From: Hybos culiciformis
Lineage: Eukaryota > Arthropoda > Insecta > Diptera > Hybotidae
DNA length: 64,000 nucleotides
NCBI GenBank assembly: GCA_964007475.1
Contig: OZ023274.1
Span: forward strand, 87,377,936-87,441,935
Direction: 5' to 3'
Positions 1-28,155 of this stretch are shown piece after piece. A program made the position numbers and the translations under genes. Position 1 is the first letter of the stretch; each line of letters starts with the position of its first letter. A model generated the notes under the pieces. That model worked only from the letters and a program-made list of their open reading frames with translations. It ran no database searches and was not told the origin of the DNA.

Positions 1-13419
<13,419 letters not shown>

Positions 13420-13576
13420 CTTGTAGCATTGATCTGTAGGCAGTATCTGTGATTGCAAAAACATGTGGAGGCACTTCATGTCGTTTAATACCCTTATATC
13501 TTTCCATTATTTTTTCAGTATAAATTGGCAACTTCTTATATGGATTTACTACAACACAAAAAAGGCCGGAATATGT
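13420..13576 (-). CDS. zip: zipper coding exon 3: motor domain, transducer/switch region before the P-loop
   Basis: A 157-bp exon encoding 52 residues (about 121-172) plus the first base of the next codon. It reads [20 protein letters not shown] and continues through the [20 protein letters not shown] region to AYRSMLQ, a signature stretch of class II myosin motors just before the P-loop. The acceptor is TGATTTCAG and the donor is GTTTGT. GTTTGT is a weaker donor than the others in the gene, but the frame and conservation leave little doubt. Confidence 0.93.
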
Positions 13577-16500
13577 CTGAAATCATATATAAGAAGAATT
13601 AAATTAATAATTTAGAAATCAAAATCTATAATTAATATATATACAAGAATTAATGTTTTTAAACTAAACAAAATATAGTCCACTAGTAGTTAAGAAATCA
13701 GCTGTAATTGTAGAAGGAGGTATACAAAGAATTTGCATTTACTTATTTGACTTTGTTGTTGCAACCATAATTTTTAATAGTTTTGATATATTATTTATAT
13801 ATTTACTTATATAATTGTAAGTCTAATTTTCGCCTTGGATTGACAATTTGTTTTAAAAATATTCTTGTGATCAGAATTTTAAATAATTTCGTTAAATTAG
13901 ATACAAACAAAGTATAAAATCACCGAGATAAAATATCATTCAAAAAGTATTTATTCAATTCTGAAGTAAAGACAAGCATCATATATCTTTCCTATTTGTG
14001 TACGAATGAACATGACTCATTAAAAAAATTTCAAATACATTTGTAACATCTCCGTATTATAAGATTATTTAAAATATTTTAATTTCGAAATTCCTGTTTT
14101 AATGTGAACCTTAAAAAAAAATTTAAGATGCATTATTCTATATGATACATATATTATGCAAAAATTTCACTACAGTTAATCTAAAAATAAAAAAGAATTA
14201 AAAACTTTTTTTTTTAATTCAAATCAATCATCATGTAGGTATTTGTCTGAATTTGAATAAGTAATTGTTAAATATTAACGCGCAGTGATATTTAACATGT
14301 ATTGCACATGTACAGCATAAGTAATTAACATAAATAGGTATCAGAAGTATCTAATTTATGTTTTTTTTTTTTTTACAAAAAAGATAGACAAATTTAATTT
14401 TATATAATGTTGGAAATTCTATATATAAAAAATTAAAAAAAAAAATTCCTTATCTTTCTTTGGTTTTCAATTAAATGTAATTATTAACAAAATATCAAAA
14501 AAAACAAATGTATCTCAATAGTTTAATAACTATTTGTTTTTAAACTTATGATTAATTACCTCAATTATTAATTATTGTCATTAAGAGACCCCTATTACAC
14601 GGTCTAATGAAAAAATTATGTTATTGTGCTAAATCCTGAATAAAAAAAAAACCCCAAATAAAATAAGCTGTCATTATTTCCATGAACAATGTCCAAGAAA
14701 TTTTTTTCCAACATTTTTAACGCATAACAATTTTAACGGTAAGCATAAATATGCGAATGAGTCACTGCTAAAGAATACATTTTTTTTTCAACGTAAAAAC
14801 TTAATTTTTTGTCAAGATCAACAAAAAAAATAAAAATAAAAATAAAAGGAAATTTGTAATTTAATGTGAATAATATTATAAAGGTGACAAAATAAATAAA
14901 ATTTTGCAATAATACTTTATTTCAGAAACTAACTTGGAAAATCTTAGCTTATCGACATAAAATAAAGTTTGAGTAAAATAACTTTTTAATAAACATTAAC
15001 AAACATTAATTAGGTTCAACAACAAATAAAACAGTCTGTTCTGTGAGAAGGGAGAATTATTAATTTAAAATAAATGAATTAAGAATATAATTTTGATTGT
15101 ACTAAATATTAAACATAATAATAATTCTGTTAATAGAATTTCAAGTACATGATCATTGTTTACACATTGAATTAATGCGATACCAATAGAATCCAGAAAT
15201 ATGTTATTTCACAAAATTAATTTACAATGAACTTGATATTTTGAAATTTTCTATCATTTTATTTGAAAACTATGATTCAAAAATATTGTTTTTTGAACTT
15301 ATAATTTTAATGTCTGATTAATATCTCAATACAACCGCAGCAAAATAAAACCTAATGAAAAAGCTTAGTCAAAAGTTTATCAATATTCTATTTTTAAATT
15401 GTGAGATTTTGATAATAATAATAATTTTGATAATAATTGTATTTCTATCAATAAAAAACATTTTATAATCGTATATTATTTAATTTTTCGATTAATGTGA
15501 CTTTGATTACCGTTAAACATTTTTATTGATAAATGACAGTTACTGAGCAAACAAAAAAGAAAATTAAAATAAATGGTTAAGTATCTGATAATATAAATGT
15601 AAAGTAATACTTCTTAGTTTTATTTTTTGGTAAAAAAAAAATACCATATGCATGCATACTCTTTAACTTGTATATATAAAGGTTAATAAGTGAAATTCTC
15701 TATATTATTCAATTTTTTAAATCTTAAAAATAAGTCATATTTCTTACATTGTGTGTATATAATAAGTAAACCTAAGGTTTCATTCATTTCATATTCATCA
15801 GACTGTGCTGAATCATTTTGACATAAGAACACTTTATCTATAATAAAATACTCCATAAATTTAACATACATTTTACAAACTAACAATGTTGCAATAATGG
15901 CATAAATGTGTAACACAAAAAAGGCCTAAATTAAATAAAATCGAACGTAAAAATCTTACGAAAATCCTATTCTCAAATTAGACAAAATTCAACGAGAATG
16001 CACTACTATAGTTTCACTCGATTAGAAAGAAGATTTCGTAAGATTTTTATATTCGATTGTAACACATAATAATCCTCCAGTATAACGAAATAATAGATTG
16101 ATATAACAGTAGGTACATCAGTATAACAGTTGAAATAAACCTAAAAATTATAGAACGATTGATGGTGGGTTTAATAAAAAATAATAATTTTGGCGGAATT
16201 TAATATTTTTTTTCTTTTTTAATTTTTCTAATACCATTTAGAATTATTATTAATTTTATTTTTGATTAAATGAGAAAAGAAAATCTATAGAACAAACAAC
16301 ATATTAATCTACTTATTTTGAAAGATCATGTAATGCAAAATATGTACTATGAATACACTGAATAAAATACATAAATCTTAATGAAATTATTTTTCAACTA
16401 AGTATACAGTACACAACAAACAACTATCTTTAAACCGTAAAATTTTATTATATTACAAAATTTCGATTAACAATATGTAATTCTTTATTATGCATATTTA

Positions 16501-19500
16501 TTTTCTATACTACTACTACTATGTCTGTTTTGACAAGCCAAATTATTGTTTTAATTTAATAATTCTTGTATGAACTGTCACCAAAACATTATTGAATTAA
16601 AATTTAAATTACAAATTGATTCAAAAAAAAATTGTTATAATAAATTATTCGGAGTTTTTCCATGTAAATCTAAGCCAAGGATTTCTTTAACGAAAAAAAT
16701 CAGTAAGTAGGTACTCAAAACTCTTTTCGAGAATTTTCAACTCGATATTATTTACTCGATATTATGTACCTAAGCAATTTTCCAAACATTAATTTTACAT
16801 TTAACACATTATTTAAAAGTAATATGTATTTTAAAATTTCTACATGCATTTCAATTAAGTAAATTAATTCAAGTTTTGCTTTTTTTTTTTTCTAAATTAT
16901 ATTATTTATTTTTCTTTTCAATATACATATTTTTATATAATATACCTACAATTTAAAAATAAATAAAATATAACGAAACTGACTTTAGATAGATAGATGG
17001 AATTTCAGGAATTTAAAAGTGAAAGGTTGAATATACATTATAGTATAATTGTTTTTCAAAATTATTAATTTTCGTCGTGACGTGACCTTTACTTTATTCC
17101 TAGATTAAATATCGAAATTATGGTTGCCAAGAAAATATAAAAGAATTTTTCTAAAAATGTGCATGTAATTAAGTATGTATATAAAGATACACAGTGAGTA
17201 TTTGAAGCTAAAATAATAACTGCGAAACCATAAATATTTTTTGGCAATCAGCATTGTAATTTTATATCAAATTTAATATCTTAGTCTTTAAATTTTAATA
17301 AGATCAATTATACATAAGTATTCAGAATTTCACATCGATGGAGGACTAAGACAATTGGATATGCCCGCTATGCCTAATTAAGTTTATATTTTATTGATAA
17401 ATTAAAAAAAAAAAAAAATTCAAAGTTAAAAGATGTAGAATGAAAATAATAAAATAACTTAAATCAACATTGAAATTGTTTTTTGTTCAACAAATTCAAT
17501 CTTTGAATAAAAAAAAAAAAAAAATTCCTCATCTAATTTAAAAAGGCGCCAAATTTTATTAAAAACAAAATAAATCTTAAAATATGATTAATTTTATATA
17601 AGTAGGTAAACAATATATACATATAAGTATGTATGTATATGCTTAACAAGTAAAACACAAAAATTTCTTCATGCATCACTTTTTAGTTTTTTTTCTATAC
17701 TTATGTTCATGTTGGCGCGATGTAATTATATGTAAAATGCACATTAAATTTAATATTCATACAACGAAAATATAAGAAATTTCATAAAAAAAAAAAATTT
17801 AAATGTGTAGAGCTACATAATTTTTATAATTTTCTTTTTAGATTTTTTTTTTATTTTTTATTTTATTTTTTATTTTACTTTAAACACGGAAGCCACTAAT
17901 ACTGGTGGTAGGTGAACAAACGACCTTCAGATATGTGCACATTATTATAAAATACAATCTAATTAAATAATAAAAAAAAAAAAATACGTAAGAGCATAAA
18001 AATTTCTATGGGACCGACTTTTCCAATTAGCAAAATGAAAATTTTTCTAATATTTTATTTTCAATTTAATTGAAAATTTTTAACATGAGCTCATTTTATA
18101 TTTATTAAAAATGGAGAGAAAACCAAAACCTGAATGATTACGAAAAAATAGTTTTTCAGATTTGTAACGCAACCTAGACATATATTCTTATTTGAATATT
18201 TAACTTTATCAGTTTTTAACTTTTTTAAAATCAATAAAGAATGTGAAAAATATTTTTTTTTTAAACCATGTTGTGCTCAACACATAAGCTATGATATCTG
18301 AATGAAAGCCGAATATTTTTATATTTATAATTTTAAATAAATAATAAAGACATTATTTATAAAAAATAAAAATAGTCAAACATTAATTCTAAAAATATTT
18401 CAATTGCATTAAAATTAATATAAAAATTATTCACTCACTTATATACATTGTTTATTTTTATTTAATTAAATCTTGAATTTTAATAAAATAACACATTTTG
18501 ATCGTCAAAAGAATTGCATAGAATAATAAATTTAATTAATTGGCAAAAAATTTATCTTAATTATGTTTTCTTTTTTTAGAGTATTATTTTTAAATTTAAA
18601 AAAAAAAAGAAATACCATATCAAAATTAAATGATGAAATTCATTTTTATTTCATTTGATTAAGAGAAAAAATTATATATTAAGTTTAAAAATATTTACAT
18701 TCCATTCTATAGATTCTAAATATACATTTTTTTTGCATGTTTTTTTAAATATATTTGCATTGCAATTTTATGTCAAAATATGGGCCAAAAAAAGTAAATT
18801 TTGCAAAGGTCTGCGATGTAAATTTTATTAATAAAGAAAGAAAACAAGTTTAAATGATGTGGAGATTGATAAAAAATTCTATCAAAATTAATATTGAACA
18901 TTTTAATAATTAACAATAGCAAACAATTATGTAGTATTATTATTCTAAGTTTAAAGTATTTTTTTGATATTGTTGAGATGGGCATATATGTATATATGTT
19001 CAGTCACCAACGATTCAATAAAAAACAAGTTACTGTGTATACAAAAAATTTTTAATTTTTCGTGAAAGTGCTTATTCATAAATGTATTGATTCATAGATG
19101 AATCAAAATTATAATGAGTAAGCAAATGAAAGTACATAAACGCAAAATTGAATTCAAAAATCTTATTTTAATTGTTACCAGTGACAAATAAGTAAAAAAA
19201 TATTTTGAGGAATAGATTATGTTATCTAAGTACATATATTTTTTGTTAACACTACATGTAAGGTTAACGTATTTCTACGTATTACAACGTCACGTGTTAT
19301 CCGCCAATAATAAAATAAAACAAAAGATTTCAATCAAATTATTTATTACTTTCTTTTTTTGAAAGATTAATACCCCAAAACAGGCTATCATTCTGTCTAG
19401 TTTATTCACTGAAACAATCTATTCAATATTCACTTTGGTTATGATCCTAAATTTCATGTTTTTCATTCTTTACAATTTCACTTTATAATGTTTAGAATCA

Positions 19501-22500
19501 ATTTTGTACAATGTTTGACATCATCACATTTTTTGAACAAAATCACAATATTGAAGGCTTAACATTACATATTTTATTTCTATCTAATTTTGCTAAATGA
19601 ATTATTTAAAGTAAAATACATTTCTCGATTAAATAAAAGAAACCATTTTCTATTTAGATTAAGTATGTCTCAACATAATTATTACGATGAACTTATTGCA
19701 ACTTTTGACTAGAGTGTTTAATTTTTCTAAACCTTTAAACAAAAAATAAAAATAAAATTAAGTTTATGTACAATCAATTATTCTACCAGCTTGATTCTAT
19801 TAAAAAAATTACCTTCCAAAAGTTTTATATAAATAAATGGCATAATATAAACAAAAAAAAAAAAATCAAATAATAATATTAATATAAAGCTCAACGATCT
19901 TTTAATGAAATTCGGAAACACAATATCATTGTAAAAAAAAATATCAGGTAAGTATATGAAATAATAAAAATAAAATAATCCTTCTCTTTATCTTTTATAA
20001 TATGTGAGTATGTATAAATTTAGTAATTTATTTATGTATATTATTCGCCGAAACTATGGGTGAGCAATTTTCATGATTTTCTACAAATGATTTTATTCAA
20101 TTATTAAAAAAAAAAAGTGTTGCTGACTACAAAATGTGCGGATAAAATATTTTTGAAATGCTAATTTTATTCATTTTTTATGTGCGCTGCTTAGTTAAGT
20201 ATTAAATTAATCACAGTAAGTATATTATTAAGAGGAAGTCTGTTCTAATGATTTTCTGATCTACATATGTATGTACATAATAATAGAGAAGGTATTAAAC
20301 AGAAGAAAAAATGTAAAATTGAAAATAAAATAAAAAAGTATTCAATAAGACTGTTGTGCGTATTTACGCAAAGTCAATTATAATTGAGAATACATACTAG
20401 ATATATCACGAAAATATCAAAAATAAATTTTCTTAGAATATTTTTCGCACATAATAAACTAAATTTTTTTAATTTTATTATAATTATAAACCACATTAGA
20501 TTTTATTACAGCGGAGTATTTAGATCTGCCTAAATTTGTACAAAACAAGTGTTAATTGAAAAATTGTGTTAAATACATATTTTTGGTATTCCAAAATAGG
20601 TAATTAAAACATGAAATGTTTAAAATAAAAAAAAATGCATTTAATTTATTAATTTTTGTTATTAAAATATAAAAACCTCAAGTGTCTATTATAGCTAAAT
20701 AAGTAATAGTCAGAAAAGAATTATACGAAAATTATTGCATGCCACTTACGTTCAAAATGCACTCATTTGAAAATAATTTATTAACTAGTGTTTGTTTGAT
20801 GAAGGAATTTTACAACAGAGAAGAAATCGTGTAGCTAGTTACGTATCTACTTAAATGTAAGTATGATGAGTGATTGATGACCAACCAAAAAATTTTGGTT
20901 TAATAGGGTGGATCTCGGCAATACGGAAATGCAAAATATAAGCTTTAGCACTACTTATGTGTATAATAAAATAAGTAATTATATACCTTTTTTTGTAATT
21001 TATTTCGATTTTGCAATTATCATAAAAAATATTATAAATATGTATTACTTATTATTATTATGAACTAAATAAGTATTTTTTTTATCAAACATATCAATTT
21101 TTAATTTTTATATGTAAAACGTTTTGAATTCAATGCTATATGTTTTTCTTAATTTATTAAAAGATAGACACATATCTCGTTAATATTAATTGAAACTATA
21201 TATAATATAGAAGATGACAATTGAAATTAAAATAAATTAATTGTTTCAACAGCTAAAAATGAAGAATAACAAATAAAATTAAAATTTAGTTATTTTAAAA
21301 TGTTTAATAAGAAAAAAGAAAAACAAATACAAATTGGCGCCAAATAATGAAACAATTTATTCACTTTTTAATATAATATTTTGCAGAAGAAAATTTATTA
21401 AAATTTTGCGTGAAAATAAATGTAGTATCTACTTAATTATGTATCATAGAGAGCATATACCAGCTACGCTTTGTAATAAAAATAAATTGTCAGCCAAATA
21501 AAATTTGTCACGTGTGTAATAAGGCGACAGATTTACAATTGTGATGAACGCCACATGGTTTCATTAAATAAAAACAATACGGCTCATTGTTACTTTTTTT
21601 TTATCAGTGAACTGATTTTTTTTTTTAACATCATTATAAGTAACAAAAAAAAAAAAAAAGAATGCAAATAATTTTCCTTGTTTCTATTTATTTTATAAAT
21701 TTTTTTCGTTCTTTATCAGATATGTATTATTTTATCTTTAAACTTAGAAAACAATGGATTTTTTTCTTATCAAAAACAAAAATCAGAACAGTAGCTCTTT
21801 TAGCTTGGTAAAAAATTAAATAAATTAAAAAGTACATAATCTTAGTTTAAAAATATGCCTATTCTTCATTGGCAAATTTTTTGTCAGTTTTATTTAAAAC
21901 TACTATAGTTGAACATATTGTTTTATTTGAACTAAGTTTTTAAGGTTTTGTCAGTAAACAAATTGACTTATTGTCAGTTCAATATATTTTATCTATATCT
22001 GTATAGACCAGTTTCACATAGGATTTAAGCAAAATCGTTCTAGTACATTTCTAATTTTTTTCCTGGTGACCTAATCGTTTTTCCTTCCGACCTAATCGAA
22101 AGTATACCACAAACTATGTCTAATCCCATTTTTAGTTTCCTGTAACTCACTTTGGTTCCCGAGCTAGAGGCATTCAAAGTCATATTTGGGGCACCATTTG
22201 CCATCTTAATACAGAACTGATTGAAGCGGTCTTGGTTTCAAATGAAAGAATTCGGCAAAAGCGAATGAGGCTTCAATACACTTTAAATTATTAATTATTA
22301 TTGTAAAAAAAAAAAAAATCAGAATTTTGAATAAAAGAGTTCGGTCATTTTTAATTTTAGGAAAATCCTGAATAGAAGTTTGAAAATACATATAGTTTCA
22401 ATTAAAAACAAAATTTGAATTAAATTTTGATTGACGTTTTTATTAAAAATTTTAATTACTCTATTAAGAGTAAACGATTAATTTTTTTTTTATTAATTTT

Positions 22501-24549
22501 TTATTTATTTTTCATTGTCTACTTAATAAAATCATACTATAATTTATTATTAACTTGTTTTGTAAACAATAACTTAATTTGGATAAATTTCTGGGGGATG
22601 GATTTTTTTTTTTCGATAATTATTCTTGCTAAGTAAAATCTTAATGATTGAAAAAAATAAAAAATAATAATTGATATTTATCATAAAGCAATTATCAGTT
22701 AGTGAGTAATTAACTCAGAATGTTGAAGTAAGTGAAATATGAAGAAAAAAAAATTTCCCTTATTAAGATCATTTTATTGACTGACTTAAACGTATTTTGC
22801 GTTTTCTAAAAAATGACAATTTTCGGCTTGTTCTTATGCAAGTTTTAGATATTTACAACAAATAAATAGGTATTTACAACAATTAGTAAACTAAAAAGTC
22901 ATGCGACCAAAGAAATTTTAGATCATCCATTTATTTAACTCAAAATAACTATAAAATTCTACACAAAGAACCAAAATTGCTGATACATTTCTTTTTTTTT
23001 TGTTGAGTAATATACTTTAAGCTGCCAGTTCAATAACACTTTACGTTGAATAACTTTCGTATCTACTAAGTGAAGTAATACTAACAATCACACACTTAGG
23101 TATATGAAATGTATAATCTTCAAAAGTGATAAATTTAAATAAAATTTTCAGATTTTTATTTTTAATTAAAAATGTATTTTTTTTTTTTTAATCTAATTAA
23201 AATATAATTTGTCTTATTTTAAAGATAATATTTATCTCATTATGGATACATAATTAATTAATTGAGCAGCAAAAGAAAAATTATATAGGCGGTTTTCTTA
23301 TTTAGAAAAAAAATAAATAAATTTTATAGAGATGAGAATATAATTATTCTTATTCGTATTTTCTTCGGTTGGTTAAGAGAATTATTTTTTTAAAATTAAA
23401 GTTACATAATGTAATCATATCCGAGATGATAAAATGTGAAATGTCGAATTGAATCCTTACTAAAATTAATTTTTAATATGCAATGAGACATCTTGTGCTT
23501 CATCATCTCTGGCAAATAATAACTTAAGTAATTTCTTACACAATGTGACACAACAAGATAACATACGTTGGTGACTGCTTATAAATATTGATGACTCATT
23601 ATAAATATATTCGTTGTAAAAGTAGTAGAATAATTAATTTAAGTTCGTTAGTTAAACGTCCGCCGCCTTAACGGTGTTTTACTTAGTTGGGTTTCTTCAG
23701 TAGTTAATTATTTCATTAATTGGTAAATTTCTCATCTACATAATATTTTATTTACGTATTGTTATGCCGTGTCACCCACAAAATATAAATTTTGCATCAT
23801 CTTAATCAGTTTAAAAACAAAAAACACATTGTATGCAAATCGGCATTTGAATAAATTACCTACGCAAAAATTTGCCACTTTATAAGTAAGTTTAAAATTT
23901 TCATTGAATGATAAGGAATTTTAAAGAAAAAAAAATTAAACATTTTAAAAAAAATTGTTATTTTACGATCGAATAAAAATTCTTCATACAAAAATTTCCA
24001 ACTGAATCAATAATGACCCAAAAAAAAAAAACTGATATTATTCGACATTTATATTAAAATATTTAGCCAGCTTTTAACAAAAAAAAAAAAATGTTTAAGA
24101 CATTAAGGGTGCATGTGACTTAATTGACAAAGAATGTGTTTTGATATTTTCTTGAATAGCATTTTTCACAATATTTAAGCGTTCAATGCTCAAATTATTA
24201 TTTCGGAATAATCAGTCATTTTTCAATTCATAACGAAGGTATCTATCTACTTAGAGCTATTTTTTCCAATAGTAAATTTATATACATAGATAAGCACAAT
24301 ATAGTACCAAAAACACATGATGTTTGAAAGTTTCTATTGAAAATATTAGATTCAACACAATTTTCATTAATTTTTAGTTTGTGGTGCAACATAAAATAAG
24401 TTCACTTTAGTTTGTTTCTACTTAAAGGCTCTTGGATGATGTAAATCCGAGGAAAGGAACTAAAAACATATTGCTAAGTATTTATGATTTCTTCTAAATT
24501 TTACTTTTTTTTACCTAACAACATTAATAATTTATATTTTTTAACTTAC
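13577..24549 (-). other. zip: zipper intron 2, no gene seen
   Basis: An 11-kb intron from the GTAAGT donor next to 24550 to the TTTCAG acceptor before 13576. The content is AT-rich low-complexity DNA. One short inverted-repeat element with matching 9-bp flanks (15918-16057) is listed separately. A somewhat less AT-rich patch around 22000-22270 may be an old repeat but I cannot identify it. Confidence 0.75.
15918..16057. repeat. Short inverted-repeat element with 9-bp direct repeats (possible MITE)
   Basis: A left arm at about 15940-15967 (ATCGAACGTAAAAATCTTAC) is repeated in inverted orientation at about 16031-16057 (GTAAGATTTTTATATTCGAT). The segment is flanked by the identical 9-mer TGTAACACA at 15909-15917 and 16058-16066, which looks like a target-site duplication. 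The left arm begins about 20 bp inside the left flank, so the ends are not perfectly symmetrical. A 140-bp non-autonomous transposon is the simplest reading. Confidence 0.45.
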
Positions 24550-24771
24550 ATAAATTAAACCAGAATAATATCTATCTTTGATATTATGTAATACAGATGC
24601 TTCGTTCAAACATGTTAATTCCGCCATATCTTCGACTTTGTCGAATTTAGGCGGATTCATTTTCTGTATATCATCTCGTAATACCATAACACGTTTACCA
24701 GTTTCAGCCAATTCAACTTCAACTTCATCACGATCAGCTTGTTCTCGTTTAATACTGGCAGCGACGAAGCC
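24550..24771 (-). CDS. zip: zipper coding exon 2: N-terminal SH3-like region
   Basis: A 222-bp, phase 0-0 exon encoding 74 residues (about 47-120). It starts [10 protein letters not shown] and includes [12 protein letters not shown], the [20 protein letters not shown] stretch and ends RYYSGLIY, matching the myosin II SH3-like fold and the start of the motor domain. Acceptor TTCTCAACAG and donor GTAAGT are good. The segment [13 protein letters not shown] differs by a few residues from the Drosophila REHGDEVEVEL that I recall, a small insertion at a variable position. Confidence 0.93.
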
Positions 24772-27700
24772 CTGTTGAGAAAAGAATATTAAGAATAAAT
24801 TAATTAAGATAAATTATTAAATTTGAAAATTATTGATTGTATTTTTCAAAATTTTTGTTTCAAGATATATTTAAAATGATTATTGAACGCAAATAAAATT
24901 ATCTAGAATGTAAAAGTTTTAAATGAATAAGTATTTGTAGATACATTTAATATAGGATCAATAAGCATTGAAATGTTTACTCAAATCCAATATTTAAGGT
25001 GTGCGAATAAATTCACTTTTTTTTTTTTTCATTCTAAGACAGCGAACCAGTGTAAATAAGAGATAAATATTTAAAAGGAAGCAAACATATTTGCAAAAGA
25101 TAAAATTCCCAAGTCTATGCATAATAACATAAAATAAATAATTACGTAAAGGTTCTGTTTTGAACAATAAATTAAGCTTTCAGTATGGAATTCGTTATGA
25201 AAATAAATTTTTTTTTATATAATTTAGAACAAAAAAAAAAAAATTTAGTCGGTTAAGAGAATGACTCAATGAAAATTCGAACTCAATTTAATCTTGATTC
25301 TTAATACATAAAGTATCTATATTCAGCCATTGAAAGACTGAATGGCAATACTTTTAATTTTAAACTTTACTTTTTGTGACATTTCGATTACAACTTCATT
25401 ATTTATGTACCATGTGCAAAATTCCTACAGTAGTCTCACTAAAATTTTCCTCCAAGATCTTAATTTTTGAAATCAGAACTAATATAGTAAATAGATAGTA
25501 TTATAATATACATATAAACCAAACGAGAACGATATATACGAATAAACGATGTGTGAATAAAAATAAATTACATATCTATTCTTAAACTTTATATATTGTA
25601 ATTAATTATGTGCAATAAATAAACGTAAATTCTCTTAATAGCAAAAATATTTTTAAAAATTCAATATAGCTAAAAACCTTGAAAATAAAAAAAAAAAAAA
25701 TTAACAATAATTAAAAAAATCTTATTTCTATAGAAGAGAAACAACAAAAAAAAAAACAATTAATTCCCAAATTTGAAGCAAGGTCAAAGTTTTACCGCAA
25801 AAAAATATACAAATTTTTTTTCAGAGACTAACGTGTATTCCCAAAAACAAAACTACACACACTTAATACATACAAAGAAAGTGTATTATTATTATGAAAA
25901 CTTTAGAACAAATCATTATTTTTTTTTTTTGTTTGAGTAGTTTAGTGACCTTACGATTGAAATAAAAAATTCATAATAAATTCCATTAAGTGTGATAAAT
26001 AGAAATAAAAATGTGATATTCATTTTCAAAAAAAAAAAAGAAAAGAAAAAAAAAATGAGAACCATAATCTCATTAATATGATTCAAATGTCTGCATTTTT
26101 CTTCCAAGAAATGAAATATGTAATATGTATATTTAACATTATAATTTATATATAAATTTAAGGTCTTAGCCGATAAGTACTCGATAAAAATAAATACAAT
26201 GGAGTTTTCGATATTATGTAGTTTTTAAATCGAAATTGAATTCAAAAATTTTAAATTTTTGTAAATAGTTGTTAAGGAAATCACAAAAAAAAAAAAATTC
26301 TTATATTAACTAACTTTAACTCATTAAATAAGGAATAGTGTATTGTAAAACATGGACCAACCAAAATAATAATAAAGGAATGAAATAAAAGAACAGCGTC
26401 GATTGATATCAATTGAAAACGGCCGCAATTCTTCATTTATGAAATATCACTCTACTACATTTTGAAATTTTAAAGCTTCAAGTAAATTGTTACAAAATTC
26501 CAGTTAATCAATATTTTAAAAAAAAATTAATAAGTCAGGTTCAAAGCTCTAAAAAAAAATTAATCTTATAATAAGTACAGTGAATAAATAAATTATAGTA
26601 TAGGTAATAAAGAAATCCATGAAAAACTAAATACATAGCTATTAATTATATCAGTTTTAACCTAAATTGTTGTTCTTTAAAAAAAAAAAACAAATTTAAT
26701 GAATTTAAATTTTTATGACTAAGTAGTAATACTTATAGCTTCGTTTTTTAACTTGAGAGAAGACACAATAATGCATTAAAATTAAAAAAGCATTTGAATG
26801 AACAAAAACAATTTCCATAAACGCACCGCTCTAAGAAGTGAAAATTATAAAATATGCTTATTTTATTCAAAAAAAAAAAATAAATAATTCGAGTTCGATT
26901 GTATGATTATGAAAAAACAAACAAGAGAATTCTTTCAATTAGTAAAAATATAAATAATATTTGTGTTTCGTTTTCTTTTTCTTTGTTATTTTTATCAATA
27001 AAATAAATTTCCATTACAACTCTATTCAAAGTACATAAATATCTGAATGAAAACCTTACAAATATTCATGCATACGAATCTTATACTTAAAAATAGAGAT
27101 ACTGTTATACATAATATAATTACAAATATAAAGTATATTTATGTCTTATATGTTACGAGATTTTTTTAGTCATTGAATATCCCAAATTAATTAGAATTGA
27201 ATTAATAATGGAAATCACTAATAGTGGTAGTACTTTAATTAATTCTAATACTTAAACTTACATTGTTTTTTTGTAACCTTCATAATTTTTTTTTGTTGAA
27301 TTTAGGCATTTTTGGACATGAAAACAAAGACAATTCGAATAAGTTGTATGACAATTAAACTATGTATAACAAACTTAAGTATGTGATCAAAACCAAATAT
27401 CACCACCAACCATTTTCAATTTCTTTCAACCATAAACTCCTTAAATAGTTAACCGGTATTTTTTTTTTTTTATTATTATTTCTTGTTTTATCAATATCAC
27501 GTTTTTTTTTTTTTTACGCCGTGAATGTACATAAAAGGGACTTTACATATAAGAACACATTATTATTTAAAAAAAAAAATTCTTTAGCCAACAACAATTT
27601 TCGTTCAAATTCTCAAAAATATGTAGGTAATCTACATAAATATTCTCATTTATAATTCTCGCACTGAATACAATATATATGTAAAATTAACATTCTCTTC

Positions 27701-27871
27701 CCGTTCGATCTTTACAGGGCTATCGTCAAAATTTCATAACCATATAAATATACCTGCTTACTTTAGCGAAAATTAGTTAGAAGTTACGAGTCCAAATTAT
27801 TATCGTTTGATCCTCGGTTTTATGAATCAAAAAAGATGGTGATCCAAAAAGAAAAACCTTACTTATCTTAA

Positions 27872-28155
27872 ATGGTACTTTTTCGTTAGCCGGGCGCAAA
27901 TGTATGGCGCAAAAAATTTTACGGCGCAAATTTACGGCGGTAGAAATGCTACTGAAAAACTTATGGTCAGCGCGCGCCAAGAAAAAAAAAGTGCCCTGGG
28001 GGATTCGGGAGAGGCGGCAGCCTTCCCCCGATACACGAAAAAACTATTAATTTTAAATGACCATAAGTTTTCGGTAACATTTCTGCTTTGCTTTGCGACT
28101 TGATTCACAATTTTTTGCGCAGTAAATTTGCGCCCGGCTAACGGAAAAGTATCTC
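27872..28155. mobile_element. MITE with long terminal inverted repeats and TTAA flanks
   Basis: The left end TACTTTTTCGTTAGCCGGGC (from 27876) and right end read in reverse complement TACTTTTCCGTTAGCCGGGC match over about 26 bp. Inside these, a second pair of inverted segments (CTTATGGTCA at about 27960 and TGACCATAAG at about 28058) makes much of the element fold back on itself. TTAA occurs directly outside both ends (27868-27871 and 28156-28159), which would fit a piggyBac-like target site, but TTAA is common in this DNA. The core is GC-rich compared with its surroundings. No transposase is encoded; open frames across it are by-products. Confidence 0.6.

Noticed and set aside
24578..24778. 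Plus-strand 66-codon open frame
   Set aside because: It is the antisense of zipper exon 2, whose minus-strand frame is clearly conserved myosin.
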